A DNA stretch of 64,000 bases from Halicephalobus mephisto (lineage: Eukaryota; Nematoda; Chromadorea; Rhabditida; Panagrolaimidae): contig SWDT01000227.1 in the NCBI GenBank assembly GCA_009193035.1, forward strand, positions 62,001 through 126,000. The letters are read 5' to 3'. The notes beneath the pieces are model-generated. The model did no database searches, was not told the origin of the DNA, and saw nothing but the letters and a program-made list of their open reading frames with translations. Positions 11,080-23,051 of the stretch are shown piece after piece (the stretch's first letter is position 1; the number at the start of each line of letters is the position of its first letter). The position numbers and the translations under genes are program-made.

Positions 11080-13250
11080 ATGAATGTCAAGGGAAAATAT
11101 GGCTAATGACCAGTTTTAATCCTTGAATGGTCAAGGAAATGGGATTACAGGTTTCTGAATTTCGAAATCGTAATGAAGGATTACAACCTTTGAAAGTATG
11201 GGAAATTTTGGATAATTTTAGTCTAGCTTAAAGTAATAAAGTATCGTAAAGTGGATAAGTTTTTGAAAATTGCACGCGGTATCCGGTCAAGAAATTTTAA
11301 AAGTTTTAAAATAGAATTTTTGAAGAAATTTAAATTTAAAAAAGTTTTAAAATAGAATTTTTGAAGAAATTTTAAAATTTAAAAAAAGTTTAAAAATAAA
11401 ATTTTTGAAGAAATTTAAATTTCGAAATTTTTAAAAATGTTTAAAAATTTTTCAAAAAGTTTATAAAATTTCCAGAAAAACGTTTTTTTTCAATTTTTAA
11501 GAAAAATTTGAAATTTATTTTTTTTGAAAAACATTTTTTTAATTTTTAAAATTTGAAATTTATTTGTTTTTTTGAAAAAACATTTTTAATTTTTGAAATT
11601 TGAAATTTATTTTTTTTTTTGAAAAACACTTTTTTTGAAAAATTTGATTGTCCTAGAAAGGAACTTTTTTGGATTTCGAGTTGTTGCCGAGGAAACGATT
11701 CCGGCCGGCTTCCGGCATGGCCACTGGCCAGAGGAGGCTTCTGCGAGTTGTCTGAGAGACCGTTTATCCCCGGATTGACTTTATGAATCTCAATTTATTG
11801 TTTTTGAGAGATAAAGATAATCCTTTAAGATCTTCATTTTTATTGTTTTTTATTCATCGAATTTTTATTCAATTTTTTTGAAAATATTTAAAATAAAAAA
11901 TTTTTAAATTTAGCGAAAATTTAAATTTAATTTTAAAAATTAAAAATTGTTTTATTTTTAAATTATAATTTTGGATTTTTTAGAATTTTTTCAAAAATTT
12001 TAAATATCTTAAATAAAAAATTTCGAAAATCCATATTCGAAGAATTTAATAAAAATAATTTTTTCTAATTTTTGAAATTTAATAAAAAATTCTGATATTT
12101 TGGAAATTTTCTGAATTTTTAGAATTTCTTCAAAAATTTCAGATTAATTATCTTAAATAAAAAATTTCGAAAATTTATATTTAAAAATTTTTTTATATTT
12201 AAAAATTTTTTTATTTTTGAAAATTTTATTTTTATAAGACTTTAAATTACTGTATTTTTTTAAATAATTTAATAATGTATTTTTGAGATAAATTTATTTT
12301 TTTCCTGGTCTCAAATCAGTCATTCCTCCGATTTTTTTGTTTTTTTGGTTTTTTTGAAGTTGGTGGTCCTGGCACGGCCTGGTCATTTTTGTCAAAAAAA
12401 CAATTTTGTCGTCATCGAAGGAAACCTGCCCTTAGGGCCTGGTCTTACGAAATATCCTCAGGAAATTATGTTTATAAAAATCTCGTGAAAATATTTATGA
12501 TTTTCAAAAATTAAATAAAAATTATGAAAATTTTAAAAAAATCAAATTTCGAAATAATGAAAAAAAATTAAAATCAACATCTGAAATTTTAAAAAATTGA
12601 TTTTAATTTTGAAAATCATAAATTTTAATTGGCATTTGTTCACTTTTCGCCAAAAATTCAAATTTGGCAAAATTCACACTTTGCCAAAAATTATTTTTTG
12701 AATTTTATAAAAATTTGCGAAGATTTATGGAATTTTTTGAAATCAATTACAGTATTTTGAAAATTTTAAATTTTCACAGAAGCTTCTGGAGATTTATGGA
12801 ATTTTCCAGTATTCATTACAATATTTCGAAAATTTTCAAAATGACAAAATTACAGTCTTCCGAAGCCTTCCTGAACCCATTACAGTATTCTAAAAATTTT
12901 AAAATTTCACAGAAGCTTTTGAAACCTCTCAAAATCATCGAAATCCAAAAATCCTAAAAATTTCTTTCGAGACAATTTTTATTTTTAAAATATTTTAATT
13001 TTTCAGTATTTTAATTTTTAATTAATTTTATTTTTTAATATTTTAATTTTTTTAATATTTTAATATTTTAATTAATTTTATTTTTTTAAATATTGTAATT
13101 TTTTAAATATTTTATTTTTTAAATATTTTAATTTTTAATTAATTTTATTTTTTTAACATATTTTAATTTCTAATTAATTTTATTTTTTAAATATTTTAAT
13201 TTTTTTAAATATTTTAATTTTTTAATTAATTTTATTTTTTTAATATTGTG
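11080..13250. other. AT-rich intergenic stretch upstream of the channel gene
   Basis: Long runs of A/T words dominate. Two GC-richer islands stand out. The one at 11690-11770 contains GGCCGGCTTCCGGCATGGCC and a second TGGCCA half. The one at 12360-12450 contains GGTCCTGGCACGGCCTGGTC and later GGGCCTGGTC. They may be regulatory. I find no exon with matching phase. Confidence 0.4.
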
Positions 13251-13258
13251 ATTTTCAG
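13251..13258 (+). other. Splice acceptor abutting the channel start codon
   Basis: ATTTTCAG ends at the base before the ATG at 13259. It is either a spliced-leader acceptor or the 3' splice site of an unseen upstream exon that would supply the missing cytoplasmic N-terminus. Confidence 0.6.
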
Positions 13259-16200
13259 ATGCCGTCGTGTTTGACCTGCACGAGGGGCTTGTTTTTTATC
13301 CTTTTGGCCGCTGCTTGTATTATATTATTTGTGGGACACAGTTTGATGTATATATTTCTTTATTTTGAGCAATCAGATCGAACAGAAATCACAAAGTATC
13401 AATTATCCCAGTTAATCCTTCCGAGTGTTGTAATTTGTAACAAAATACCGTATAACCAAGCCGGAATAAATTCTATCAATTCCAACTTAAATCAAGCCTA
13501 TATTTTAAGGTAATTTTAAAATTAAAAATTAATAGTTAAATTTACAGTAAAAATTAAAAATTATTTTTGGTAAAATTTGTAAATTTTTATTCAATTTTTT
13601 TTAAAAAAATGTTTAAAACGGTCCCGACACGAATGATACTTGATTCATTTTCGATTATTAATTTAACTACCGTATATCCAAGGACTATTGATTAATTTTA
13701 TGACCAAAAATGAATCAAAAACCATTTTTGGTAAAATTTGTAAATTTTTATTATATTTTTCAAAAATGTTTAAAATGGTCTCGACACGAATGATACTTGA
13801 TTAATTCTGAGATTATGACCTTGGTTACTGTAGAATCAAGAAGTATTGACTAATTTTATGATCGAAAAATGAATCAAAAATCATTTTTGATAAAATTTGT
13901 AAATTTTTATTATATTTTTCAAAAATGTTTAAAATGGTCCTGACAAGAAAAAAATTTTGACTTGCAATTCTGTCGACTTTGGTAAAATATACCTCAGAAA
14001 TTAATTATCGTTTTTTAAGTTAATATTGACTGATTTTAGGTACCTGAGACAATGGCTGGATGTGTCTTACTCCAGTTCTCCGGGATTTATCCCGCTTTCG
14101 TCGGCGGAACAGACCCAAGCCGATCAGGTCGTCCAATCGACTTTCCCCTCGGGAAACAGGGTCCCGAGATTGGAGCAAATTATGCACCAATGTCAGGATG
14201 TCGTTAATAGTTGTTCTTTTGCGGGCCAGTCTATGTCTTCTTTTGACTGCTGCCAGTTCATCAAGCCCTACGTCGGGACCTTGAGGGGCATCTGTTGGGT
14301 CTTCGACAACGAAAAAATGGTCCAATCCGAGATTGACGTCACTTATGGATTTTCTATAACTTTTAGAATAACTCAGAATTCCTTCCACATGGAAGACAAC
14401 ATCACCGTTCATCCCGGGATCGATGTGTACTTGATGAACAACTCGATGGAAGCCTCGAGGATCGCTTCCGAACTTCCAAAACCGATAACCGTGTTGGATA
14501 AACAATGGACAAGGATGTCTGTGAAAAAACAATACAGATCCGATTTGAGAAGACTCAACTGCGGGGTCTACTGGGGACAAGCCGAACCCGTCGATCGCGA
14601 AGCCTCCAGGACATCCAACAGTCTTGTCACTTGTTTGATCCAACAAGTAACGAGATATTGTGGATGTTCTCCTGTATTTGCCAGTTTCATGAGTCTAAAT
14701 TTGAATAAATACGGACAATTGGCTCAGGAACTAAACCAATCAGCCGCTTGTTCCGTCGCAATTTACGAATCTTGTGCGAAAAAATTTTTATTTTACGTTC
14801 TTCCTGAAAATTGGGATAATCCAATAAGAACATCAGATCCGAACCAAGTTCAAGATGCTGTCAATTACTGTAGAAAAAACTCCCATACTCCTTGTCAACT
14901 GATCGAGTACCCCGGAGAAGTCGAAAAAGCAGAACTCCCCGCAGAATACCGTAATACTCCTGTGAGTTTTTAGTCGATTTTATTTATATTTTTTAAATCA
15001 GGCAACAATCCTTAATAGGGAATGCAACCGACAGGGATCGTTTAGTCCCGAACGGATTTTCTTAATATAGAGAGGGAGTACTTGGTCCCGAACGGATTTT
15101 CTTAACACCGATAGGGAGTACTTGGTCCCGAACGGATTTTCTTAACATAGAGAGGGAGTACTTGGTCCCGAACGGATTTCTTTAACACCGACAGGAATCG
15201 TTTAGTCTCGAACAGATTTTCTCAACAAAGAGAGCGCTTGGTCCCGAACGGATTTCTTTAACACCGACAGGAATCATTTAGTCTCGAATGGATTTTCTCA
15301 ACAAAGAAAGTGCTTGGTCCCGAACGGATTTCCTTAACACTGACAAGAGAACATACAGTTCCTCTTGGTGGGAAGTTAACAGTCGTTGTTTATGTCGAGT
15401 CCGACAGTGGTTTTGTATTGTGCCTGAGGCATTTATTTAGTAAACCTTTTCTATACTACTTTTCCTTCTCATCTAGACATGGGTCACTCGAGATGACAGA
15501 TATAACAGTGTTAAATCCTAACGTTAAGTAGTAAGTAGAGGAAGAAATAAGAAATATTTTTTATACAGTATACACCTAAAAAAGCGTAACTTTTGGTTTT
15601 GTAACAATTGCGAAATGAAACATAATCGTTACATTTTTCAAATATTTGTAAAAAATAAAACTTAATAGTGATGATTTGCATTTGTTACTGTACCAAAAGT
15701 TACGCTTTTTTGTGTAAAGAAACTAAAAAAGTTTTAAAAATTAACTAAGAAGATAATTTTCAAAGTTCCTGGATTAGTTCTGACAAATCTAGCCTGCTCT
15801 ACAAAAATAACTTTAGAAGCCCTGAGGCTGATCTGGGATGAACTTCCCTAGGAGGTTCTTGTTGGATCTACAATGGGTCTTTTTAGAAGGTCCTTCTCTG
15901 GTCCAATATACTAACGACCATTCTAGAAATTTCTAAATCTTTTTAAAAAATCCTAAACGTAGTAATCCTCCTTACTACTAATTAGTATCGGTCTCTTTAT
16001 TGCTCAAACTTGGGTAATTAAGTCAAAGAAATTGATAATTATAACAACCGCAGCAAAGCAAGATATAAAACATAATATATAAGACGTAAGACATAAAACG
16101 TAAGACGTAAGACGTAAGATATAAGACGTAAGACATAATATATAATATATAAGATATAATATATAATATATAAGATATAAGACGTAAGACGTAAGACATA

Positions 16201-17629
16201 ACATGTAATATATAATATATAAAACATTATAAATTGTACACTATACACTACGATTAATTGGAGCATTATATAATTACGGTAAATACAAAACACGAATTAG
16301 GCAGATTAATAGTGAAACGTAGAAGTCCGCTTGTCTTTTTTGCCTTGATGATTCATTTGCCGTTCTCCACTATTGCCATCTTCGGCTGTGTCGACGTCCT
16401 ATTTCAGTTTGGCATTGGTATTTCCAAAAAATTCTAACTTAATCAAAAATAAATTTCTCTAAAAAGTAAATTATTCAATATTTTATTAATTTTATTTTTT
16501 TTCAGGACTATGTATCTCAGTTTACTGTAGTTTACAGTTCCTACATGGGCACCAGCGTCGTGGAATCCAGAAATCCCAACTTCTACCAACTACTCAGCAA
16601 CATCGGATATAACCTCGCCCTCTGGTTCGCCGTAGGGCATATTATTTGGTTTGTTTTTTATGATATTAAAATTTTAAGAAATTCAAAAAATTATTTTTGA
16701 AATTTCCAAAATCAAAAACTAAAATTTTCTAAAAATATATTTCTAAATTTCACAACAATTTCATAAATTTTATAATTTTATTAAAATTTATAAGTAATTT
16801 TTTATAAATTTCATAATTTTTACAAATATTAAAATATTTATAATTTTTATAAACTTTTATAAATATTATAATTTTTATTATTTTTATATTTTTATAAATT
16901 TTTATTATTTTTATTATTTTTATATTTTTATAATTTTATAATTTTATAAATTTTATATTTTTATTTTTTATTAATTTTGTAGGTTTTTATTAATTTTTAT
17001 AATTTTATAATTTTTATTATTTTTATAAATTTTACAATTTTTATAAATTTTTATAATTTTTATAATTTTTATATTTTTATAAATTTTTATAATTTTATTA
17101 TTTTTATATTTTTATAAATTTTTATAATTTTATAAATTTTATATTTTTATTTTTTATTAATTTTGTAGATTTTTATTAATTTTTATAATTTTATAATGTT
17201 TATTATTTTTATAAATTTTACAATTTTTATAAATATTAAAATATTTATAATTTTAATACTTTTATAAATTTTAATATTTTAATATTTTTATAATTTTATT
17301 AATTTTTATAATTTTTATATTTTTATAAATTTTAATAATTTTATTAATTATAATATTTTTATTAATTTTATTATTTTTATTTTTTATTAATTTTGTAGAT
17401 TTTTATATATTAATGTTAATTTTTAAGGACTTTGGTGACGACTCCCTGTAATTGGTGTTGTGATAGATCTCGACCGAAAAATCCGAAAATCACGCCGATG
17501 GCGAACGGAGGCTACGTCCATGCCTCTCCACGGATAGTCCAGAATCCAGACACGAACAGCCTCAAACCCCCGACCGTGGACGTCGAACCCGACGTAGCGA
17601 GGCCTCCGGACGAAGGAACTCCTACCTGA
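13259..17629 (+). CDS. DEG/ENaC family sodium-channel subunit
   Basis: Four exons, 13259-13509, 14040-14961, 16506-16648 and 17428-17629, agree in phase and encode 505 residues. DEG/ENaC subunits assemble as trimeric amiloride-type cation channels in the plasma membrane. Hydrophobic helix 1 spans about residues 11-35. The post-helix signature LPSVVICN is at 54-61. A large Cys-rich ectodomain follows (for example DCCQFIKPYVGTLRGICWVF, HPGIDVYL and VTRYCGCSP). Helix 2 begins near L420. Two features are odd. The cytoplasmic N-terminus is only about 10 residues and lacks the usual His-Gly gating motif. The pore helix reads NIGYNLALWFAVGH where most members carry a G-x-S filter. A splice acceptor abuts the ATG, so either the mRNA is trans-spliced there or an upstream exon is missing from my model. 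The family assignment is firm, but the subfamily is not resolved. Confidence 0.92.
15000..15530 (+). repeat. Dispersed repeat element, copy 3, inside channel intron 2
   Basis: About nine units of roughly 38 bp with the core TTGGTCCCGAACGGATTTTC are followed by a unique tail. The tail carries GTATTGTGCCTGAGGCATTTA and GACATGGGTCACTCGAG and parallels the tail of copy 2. It makes up part of a 1.5-kb intron whose remainder also consists of repeats. Confidence 0.8.
15571..15716. mobile_element. 146-bp MITE of Tc1/mariner type
   Basis: The ends are inverted: TACACCTAAAAAAGCGTAAC on the left and, on the right, the complement of TACACAAAAAAGCGTAAC. The repeat extends inward through TTTTGG. TA dinucleotides lie at both borders. 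There is no coding capacity. It is nested in channel intron 2, right after copy 3 of the dispersed element. Confidence 0.75.
15785..15935 (+). repeat. Dispersed inverted repeat, copy A
   Basis: This stretch of about 145 bp, including CTAGGAGGTTCTTGTTGGATC and AAGGTCCTTCTCTGGTCC, recurs in reverse complement at 20765-20905 with few differences. It lies in channel intron 2. Confidence 0.85.
16060..16230. repeat. Short ATAAGACGTA minisatellite
   Basis: Interspersed 8-10 bp words of the types ATAAGACGTA and ATATATAAG run through channel intron 2. They produce open frames on the - strand that are not genes. Confidence 0.8.
16660..17420. repeat. AT-only low-complexity intron 3 of the channel gene
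   Basis: Intron 3 (16649-17427) is almost entirely A and T, built from shuffled ATTTTTATAAATTTT words. Its acceptor is the unusual TTTTTAAG, chosen because it alone restores the frame (TG plus G gives Trp439). Confidence 0.8.
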
Positions 17630-19285
17630 GTACTGTAGTCAAATTCTGTTGTTTATTTGAAGTTTCCGATTCAGCCAAGAACACAAGAACAGAGTCATTG
17701 CCTCAGGGGATTTTAGAATTCAATTTAAATTATGTTTTTGTTTTAAAAAATCTGGATTCTGGAGGATGTTATGGGTCTTACTGTAGATACAGAAGCCAAA
17801 ATCGAAGTCGGCGTTGGATTCTGTAGACCCCCAAAGCACCTTAGACAGCTTCGGACACTCGGCTAATGATTCTGAATTTATTTTTATCCCAAAATAATAC
17901 GGTAGAATAAAATCCATACAGTAAGAATCTTTGCAAAAATTCAAAAAGTTTTGTGATTTTTGTAGTTCTTTGAAGCTCAGCCAGATGCGTCAAATCCTAT
18001 CTTCTGTGGCTACAAGTGTCATCCGACATCCCGTAAGTTAGTTCAAAAATTATCAATAAATCTGAATCTTTGCTCCTGATTCATCTTATTCAGACGTAAC
18101 TGCTTAAATACAGTATGAATTTCCAATTTCCACAGAAGTCCGAGTTATCCGAATCACTGAAACTTCGAAAGTAGAACATCTTTACAATATTTGTATATTT
18201 TAGTTGGTGGATTAATCTTGTTTTCTATTACTGTATAACTACCACTCGATATCCCATAACATTGGATCGAATTTTTCATCAATCTATATCTTTTTTCTTA
18301 TCTTCATTCATTTTATTCAGACGTGATTAACTGCTTAAATACAGTATGAATTTCCAATTTCCACAAAATTCCAAGTCATCCGAATCACTGAAACTTCGAA
18401 AGTAGAACATTTTTACAGTATTTGTATATTTTAGTTGGTGGATTAATCTTGTTTTCTATTACTGTATAACTACCACTCGATATCCCATAATATTGGATCA
18501 AAAATTTTCAACTAAACTGAATCCCTTCTTTCTACCTCCACTTGTCCTTTTTAAACTTGAATAAGGCTTCAAATACAGTAAGACAACTAATACAGTAAGA
18601 ATTTTCATTTTTATGGAGACTCAAAAAAAATTATCCGGATTATTGGAATCCCTAAGAACCCCCTTTATGATATCCGTAGTTCCTCGGGGATCAGCCAGAT
18701 TGAACTTCATTTTTCGTAGCTATACAAGCAGAGTGTGACATCCGGGATCACTCAACCAACTGCCATCCATCAATCTGAGTCAATTCCTCTTTCTGCTTTT
18801 ATCCCACCTGCACGTGGAAGAGGAATGATCTGCAGTAATAAGAAAATACACTAAAAACATTCTTTATAAAAAAAAATTTATAAAATTTCCAAAAGTTATA
18901 AAATTGTAAAAATTTATGTCAAATTATCTTTTTTGCTTATTTCAATTTTATAAAAATTAAATTAAAAGTTTTATTTTTCATAGAAACTTAGTTTTTCAAG
19001 TTAATAGAACCTTTATCAAATGAAATCGGTTTTTCTCATTCGTCTTAACTTTATGTGAAAAAAATAAAATACAGTAGGAATCTGTAGTTTTCATAAAAGC
19101 CTATGAGAAACTTTCTATGTCAACAGAACTTCTACCAAACGAAGTCCCTATCTTCTTGGTTTCCTGCACACAGACCGTAGATACATGATATAAGGTGTAA
19201 ATTCATCAAAACGGTTCTGATTTATCTGATATAGTAGATACAATATCGGTGCATTGTATTCAATGCATAGATTCATTAAAACTTT
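17630..19285. other. Intergenic stretch with a tandem duplication of about 230 bp
   Basis: A block running from TTATTCAGACGT to CACTCGATATCCCATAA occurs at about 18088-18263 and again at 18318-18490, nearly identical. It contains TGCTTAAATACAGTATGAAT and TTAGTTGGTGGATTAATC. A degenerate third start lies near 18560. I see no gene. Confidence 0.65.
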
Positions 19286-19289
19286 TCTA

Positions 19290-19770
19290 ATTTATCTAGT
19301 ACATTAAATATAATACATTGATATATTAAGTTGATATTGATTCATTATATTCAATGAATAGATTCATTAAAATGGTTCTGATTTATCTGATATAGTAAAT
19401 ACAATGTATCTGATACACTATATTCAATCTATCGATATATGAAATTTAACATTTATGTATTATATTCAATATATCAGTAAATTAAATACAATGCATCTGA
19501 TACACTATATTCAATCTATCGATATATGAAAGTTAACATTAATGTATTGTATTCAATATATCGATATATTAAATACAATGCATCTAATACATTATATTCA
19601 ATATATCGATATATGAAAGTTAACATTTATGTATTATATTCAATATATCAGTAAATTAAATACAATGTATCTGATATACTATATTCAATATATCGATATA
19701 TGAAAGTTAACACTGAAGTATTGTATTCCATATATCGATATATTAAATACAATGCATCTGATACGTTAGA
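19290..19770. repeat. 87-bp satellite, second locus
   Basis: CGATATATGA recurs at about 19432, 19519, 19607 and 19694, an 87-bp period. The halves are the same as in the array at 3705-4085, which lies 15 kb away in the same orientation. The first units (19200-19400) are more diverged. It sits just 3' of the kinase gene. Confidence 0.88.
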
Positions 19771-19994
19771 GTCGTTTTAATGTACTTTTTTGTCTGTTCA
19801 CTCTTAGCTTTATGTGAAAAAATAAACTACAGTATGAACCTAGAGTCTTGATAAAAGTCGAAAGAATCTCGTACATCAACGGCATGTTTCCTCAAGTACC
19901 CTTATTTCAACAAATGGTAAATGATGACTTTTATTCTTGAGAAAGACGTCCAAGTGACCGATGGCCTCTACTGTAATATGTACAAAAAAATAAA

Positions 19995-22900
19995 CTAAAA
20001 GACGCCGTAGTGTTTTGTTTGTTGATAAGCCTGAGGCTGTTGTCGACTTTTGGCCAGTCTTTGAAGGTCTTGAGCCAGTTTGTCCACTTCCCTAGGATCA
20101 ACCCGATGACCGTGATCACTCCTGGTGACAGATCTGATGGATCTTGTGGATTTTGTCTGAAAATTTTCATATTTGACAAAAGTTAAAATATTTTCCAAAA
20201 TAATTTGCCTGAGGAAAAAAGTGTAAAGTCCGAACGAAGAGTCATTTGTCATTTTCTGACAATTAAAAGTTTCAAATTCAGCAACAATTGCTTTCAGTTT
20301 TCTACGTGAAGAAATTAAATCTCGTTTTTCCGAAATTTGAGGAATTTTTGAAGAAAAATAAAAAAACAAAAATTGCATAAAAATATTTAATTTATTCAAA
20401 TTTTATTAAATTAGATTTGAATCTATTAGGATTAGTCTGGGATTTAAAAAATCCGAATAGTTTTTAATTTTTTGAAAAACATCTATTTCAAATTTTTCAC
20501 AAAAATTTATATTTGATTAAATTAAAATTTTTTTAAAATTCAAACTAGATTAAATTTAAAAAATTCAAATAGTTTTTAATTTAAAAAAAAATAATTTTTA
20601 ATTTTCCACAAAAATCTATATTTGATTAAATTAAAACTTTTTTAAAATTCGAACTAGATTAAATTTAAAAAACCCAAATAGTTTTCAATTTTTTGAAAAA
20701 CATCTATTTCAAATTCTCTACAAAAATTTATATTTAATTAAATCAAAACTTTTTTTAAAATTCGAACTAGATCAGATGATAATCTCCTAGAATGGTCGTT
20801 AGTATATTGGACTAGAGAAGGACCTTCTAAAAAGACCCATTGTAGATCCAACAAGAACCTCCTAGGGAAGTTCATCCCAAATCAGCCTCAGGGCTTCTAA
20901 ATTAACTTATTTCCTATCAGGTCGAATTTCTTAGAATTAGTCCAGAAAGATAAAACTCGAATTCGCCTGTTAATTGACAATATTTTTGGAGTTTATTTTA
21001 TTTCCTGTCTAGTCTATATAAGAAACATCTGCTGCTCTTCCGTCCAGACACATACCGCTCTAACCAGAGTTGTCGATTTCAAACCGAATTACACACAAAA
21101 AACAGCATATGTATAAACGTACAGATAAATTAAAACGATTCTGATGCATTGGACACATTATATGGTACTCAATTTATGTACCGAATATGTTAAAGCTATC
21201 CGTTGGTGTTTATATATAAGGATATAGATATATATAGAGATATGTAGGGATATAGATATATAAATATATAGATATATAGATATATATAAATATATAAATA
21301 TATAGATGTATAGATATATAGATATATAAATATATATAAATATATAGATATATATAGATATATAAATATATAGATATATAAATATATAAATATATATAAA
21401 TATATAGATATATAGATATATATAAATATATAGATGTATAGATATATTTATACATAGGATATAGAATCATAAGGATGTAAAGATGGAGTTATAAAATCAT
21501 AGGGAGATACATATAAATACAGTCCATGATATATAATGTACTTATATATAGTGCTAATTTGTGTACCTTGTACGTTAGAACTATCTGTTTGTGTGTAGTT
21601 CGGTTCGGAGATTTCGAGAAATCGACAACTCTGACCCTAATGTTGAAGTTCCGACTTACCCTTTGCATAGAATTGTAGTCAGAAGCGGGCCGGGCCTTGA
21701 TGGAGACGTTGAGATGAGGTCGGTGTTCTCCAAGGACCCAGTCGTGCCTGAGGGCATCTACAGCATTCAGTCGTTGTTCTGGATTTGTTTCCAGAAGAGA
21801 ATCCACAAATTGCTTTGCCAGATCAGATCCGGACCAATATTGGGGGTAATAAACGTAATTTGCCGTGATTATTGAAGTGTAAAGTCGGCTTCTGCAGTCG
21901 TCGTCGAAGGGCATGATTCCCGACATCAGGATGTAGGTAATGACGCCTACTGCCCACATGTCCACTTTTTCGGTGTACGGTACTCTGAGAAGGGTTTCTG
22001 GAGCGATGTATTCTGGAGTTCCGCAGGTGTCCGTCATTTTCTCTCCCGAGGAGGTTCCTTGGTGAGCAAGTCCGAAATCCGTGATCAGCAGTCTGGCCTC
22101 TGGTCTCGGGTCGGAATACAGTAGGTTCTCCGGCTTCAAGTCCCTGTGGGTGATTCTGAGACTGTGAAGGTAAGCCAGTCCGTTGAGTAGCATCCTGACG
22201 GCTTGTCTGGCCTCGGCTTCTGTGTATCTTCCCTTCGAGACCACTCTGTCGTACATCTCGCCTCCAGAAGCCATCTCCATCACGATGAACAGCTTACTGG
22301 CCCCCCTGAAGACCTCCTCGAGTCTTATCACGAACGGATGCTGGACTCTGGACAGAATCGAGAGCTCGTTGTTGACGGCTCCGAAGTCAGAATCTGAAGA
22401 CACCAATTTGACGGCGTAGTATTCCCCTGTGACCCTATGTTTGACCCTCAGGACTTGAGAAAAGGACCCTTTCCCGATGACAGAAAGGACCTCATACTTG
22501 CAGACCAATCTCGAGTCCAGCCTCAGAGCCGGTCTGTCCTTCAGAATCGTGGCTTCTCCCACCGGCATCTCTCCTCCTACCTGGAAATTACATTTTTGCA
22601 AAAATTCAAAATTGTTGCGAAAATATCTAGAATTCTCTACTATATTCCGAAAAGTCCTACTGTAGTCCAGAATTTTCCACTGTAGTATAAAAACTACTGT
22701 ATTCTATAATTTCTTACTGTAGTGTAGAATTCCCTACTATATTCTAAAAACTCCTACTGTAGTCTAGAATTTTTACTGTATTTTGAAAACTTCTATGAAA
22801 TTTAAAGATTCTAAAAATTTCGAAAAATTTAATTTTTATTTTTATTTTAATTTTTTATTTTTTATTTTTATTCGTTGACTTACTGGAGGAGGACAAGTGG

Positions 22901-23051
22901 CTGCCAGTGCTTGAGGATCAAATCTGGATTTCGCGAAGAGATTACAAAGACACAGAAAGTTTTGTTTCTTGTTACCCGGTTCATTGATGGGCACGACCCG
23001 CTTGTTCGGCTTCGAAGGTCCCACGACGACTGCCGACTGCCGATTTCCCAT
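19995..23051 (-). CDS. PSKH1: PSKH1-like serine/threonine protein kinase
   Basis: Three exons (22884-23051, 21660-22580 and 19995-20156, read right to left), all in phase 0, encode 416 residues against 424 in human PSKH1. The N-terminus MGNRQS is a myristoylation signal and FLCLC at 31-35 could be palmitoylated, so membrane anchoring is likely. The kinase domain spans about residues 85-345. It has a P-loop GKGSFSQV (92-99), catalytic Lys114, alpha-C Glu128, HRDLKPEN (201-208), DFG (224-226) and an APE motif. All catalytic residues are present, so it should be active. The small third exon encodes a Ser/Arg/Thr-rich tail ([13 protein letters not shown]) like the tail of human PSKH1, which supports the long final intron. 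PSKH1 belongs to the CaMK group and has been linked to the Golgi and splicing compartments in vertebrates. The nematode role is unknown. Confidence 0.86.
20765..20905 (-). repeat. Dispersed inverted repeat, copy B, in kinase intron 2
   Basis: This is the reverse complement of most of the block at 15785-15935, sharing GATCCAACAAGAACCTCCTAG and GGACTAGAGAAGGACCTTCT. The two copies lie about 5 kb apart, one in each of two neighbouring genes that face each other. Confidence 0.85.
21210..21470. repeat. TATAGATATATAAATA compound microsatellite
   Basis: About 260 bp of alternating ATATAGAT and ATATAAAT words lie in kinase intron 2. The stretch is flanked by a direct repeat (21171-21208 and 21556-21595) and by inverted copies of an AGAGTTGTCGATTTC block near 21068 and 21625. 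Confidence 0.9.
22620..22800. repeat. TACTGTAG-rich stretch in kinase intron 1
   Basis: Six or more imperfect copies of a unit of about 30 bp of the type CTACTGTAGTCTAGAATTTT lie in the first intron of the kinase. The same core word recurs in the sre intron at 34440-34750. Confidence 0.7.

Noticed and set aside
21210..21470. 86-codon - strand frame of repeated Ile/Tyr
   Set aside because: It is a translation of the TATA microsatellite.
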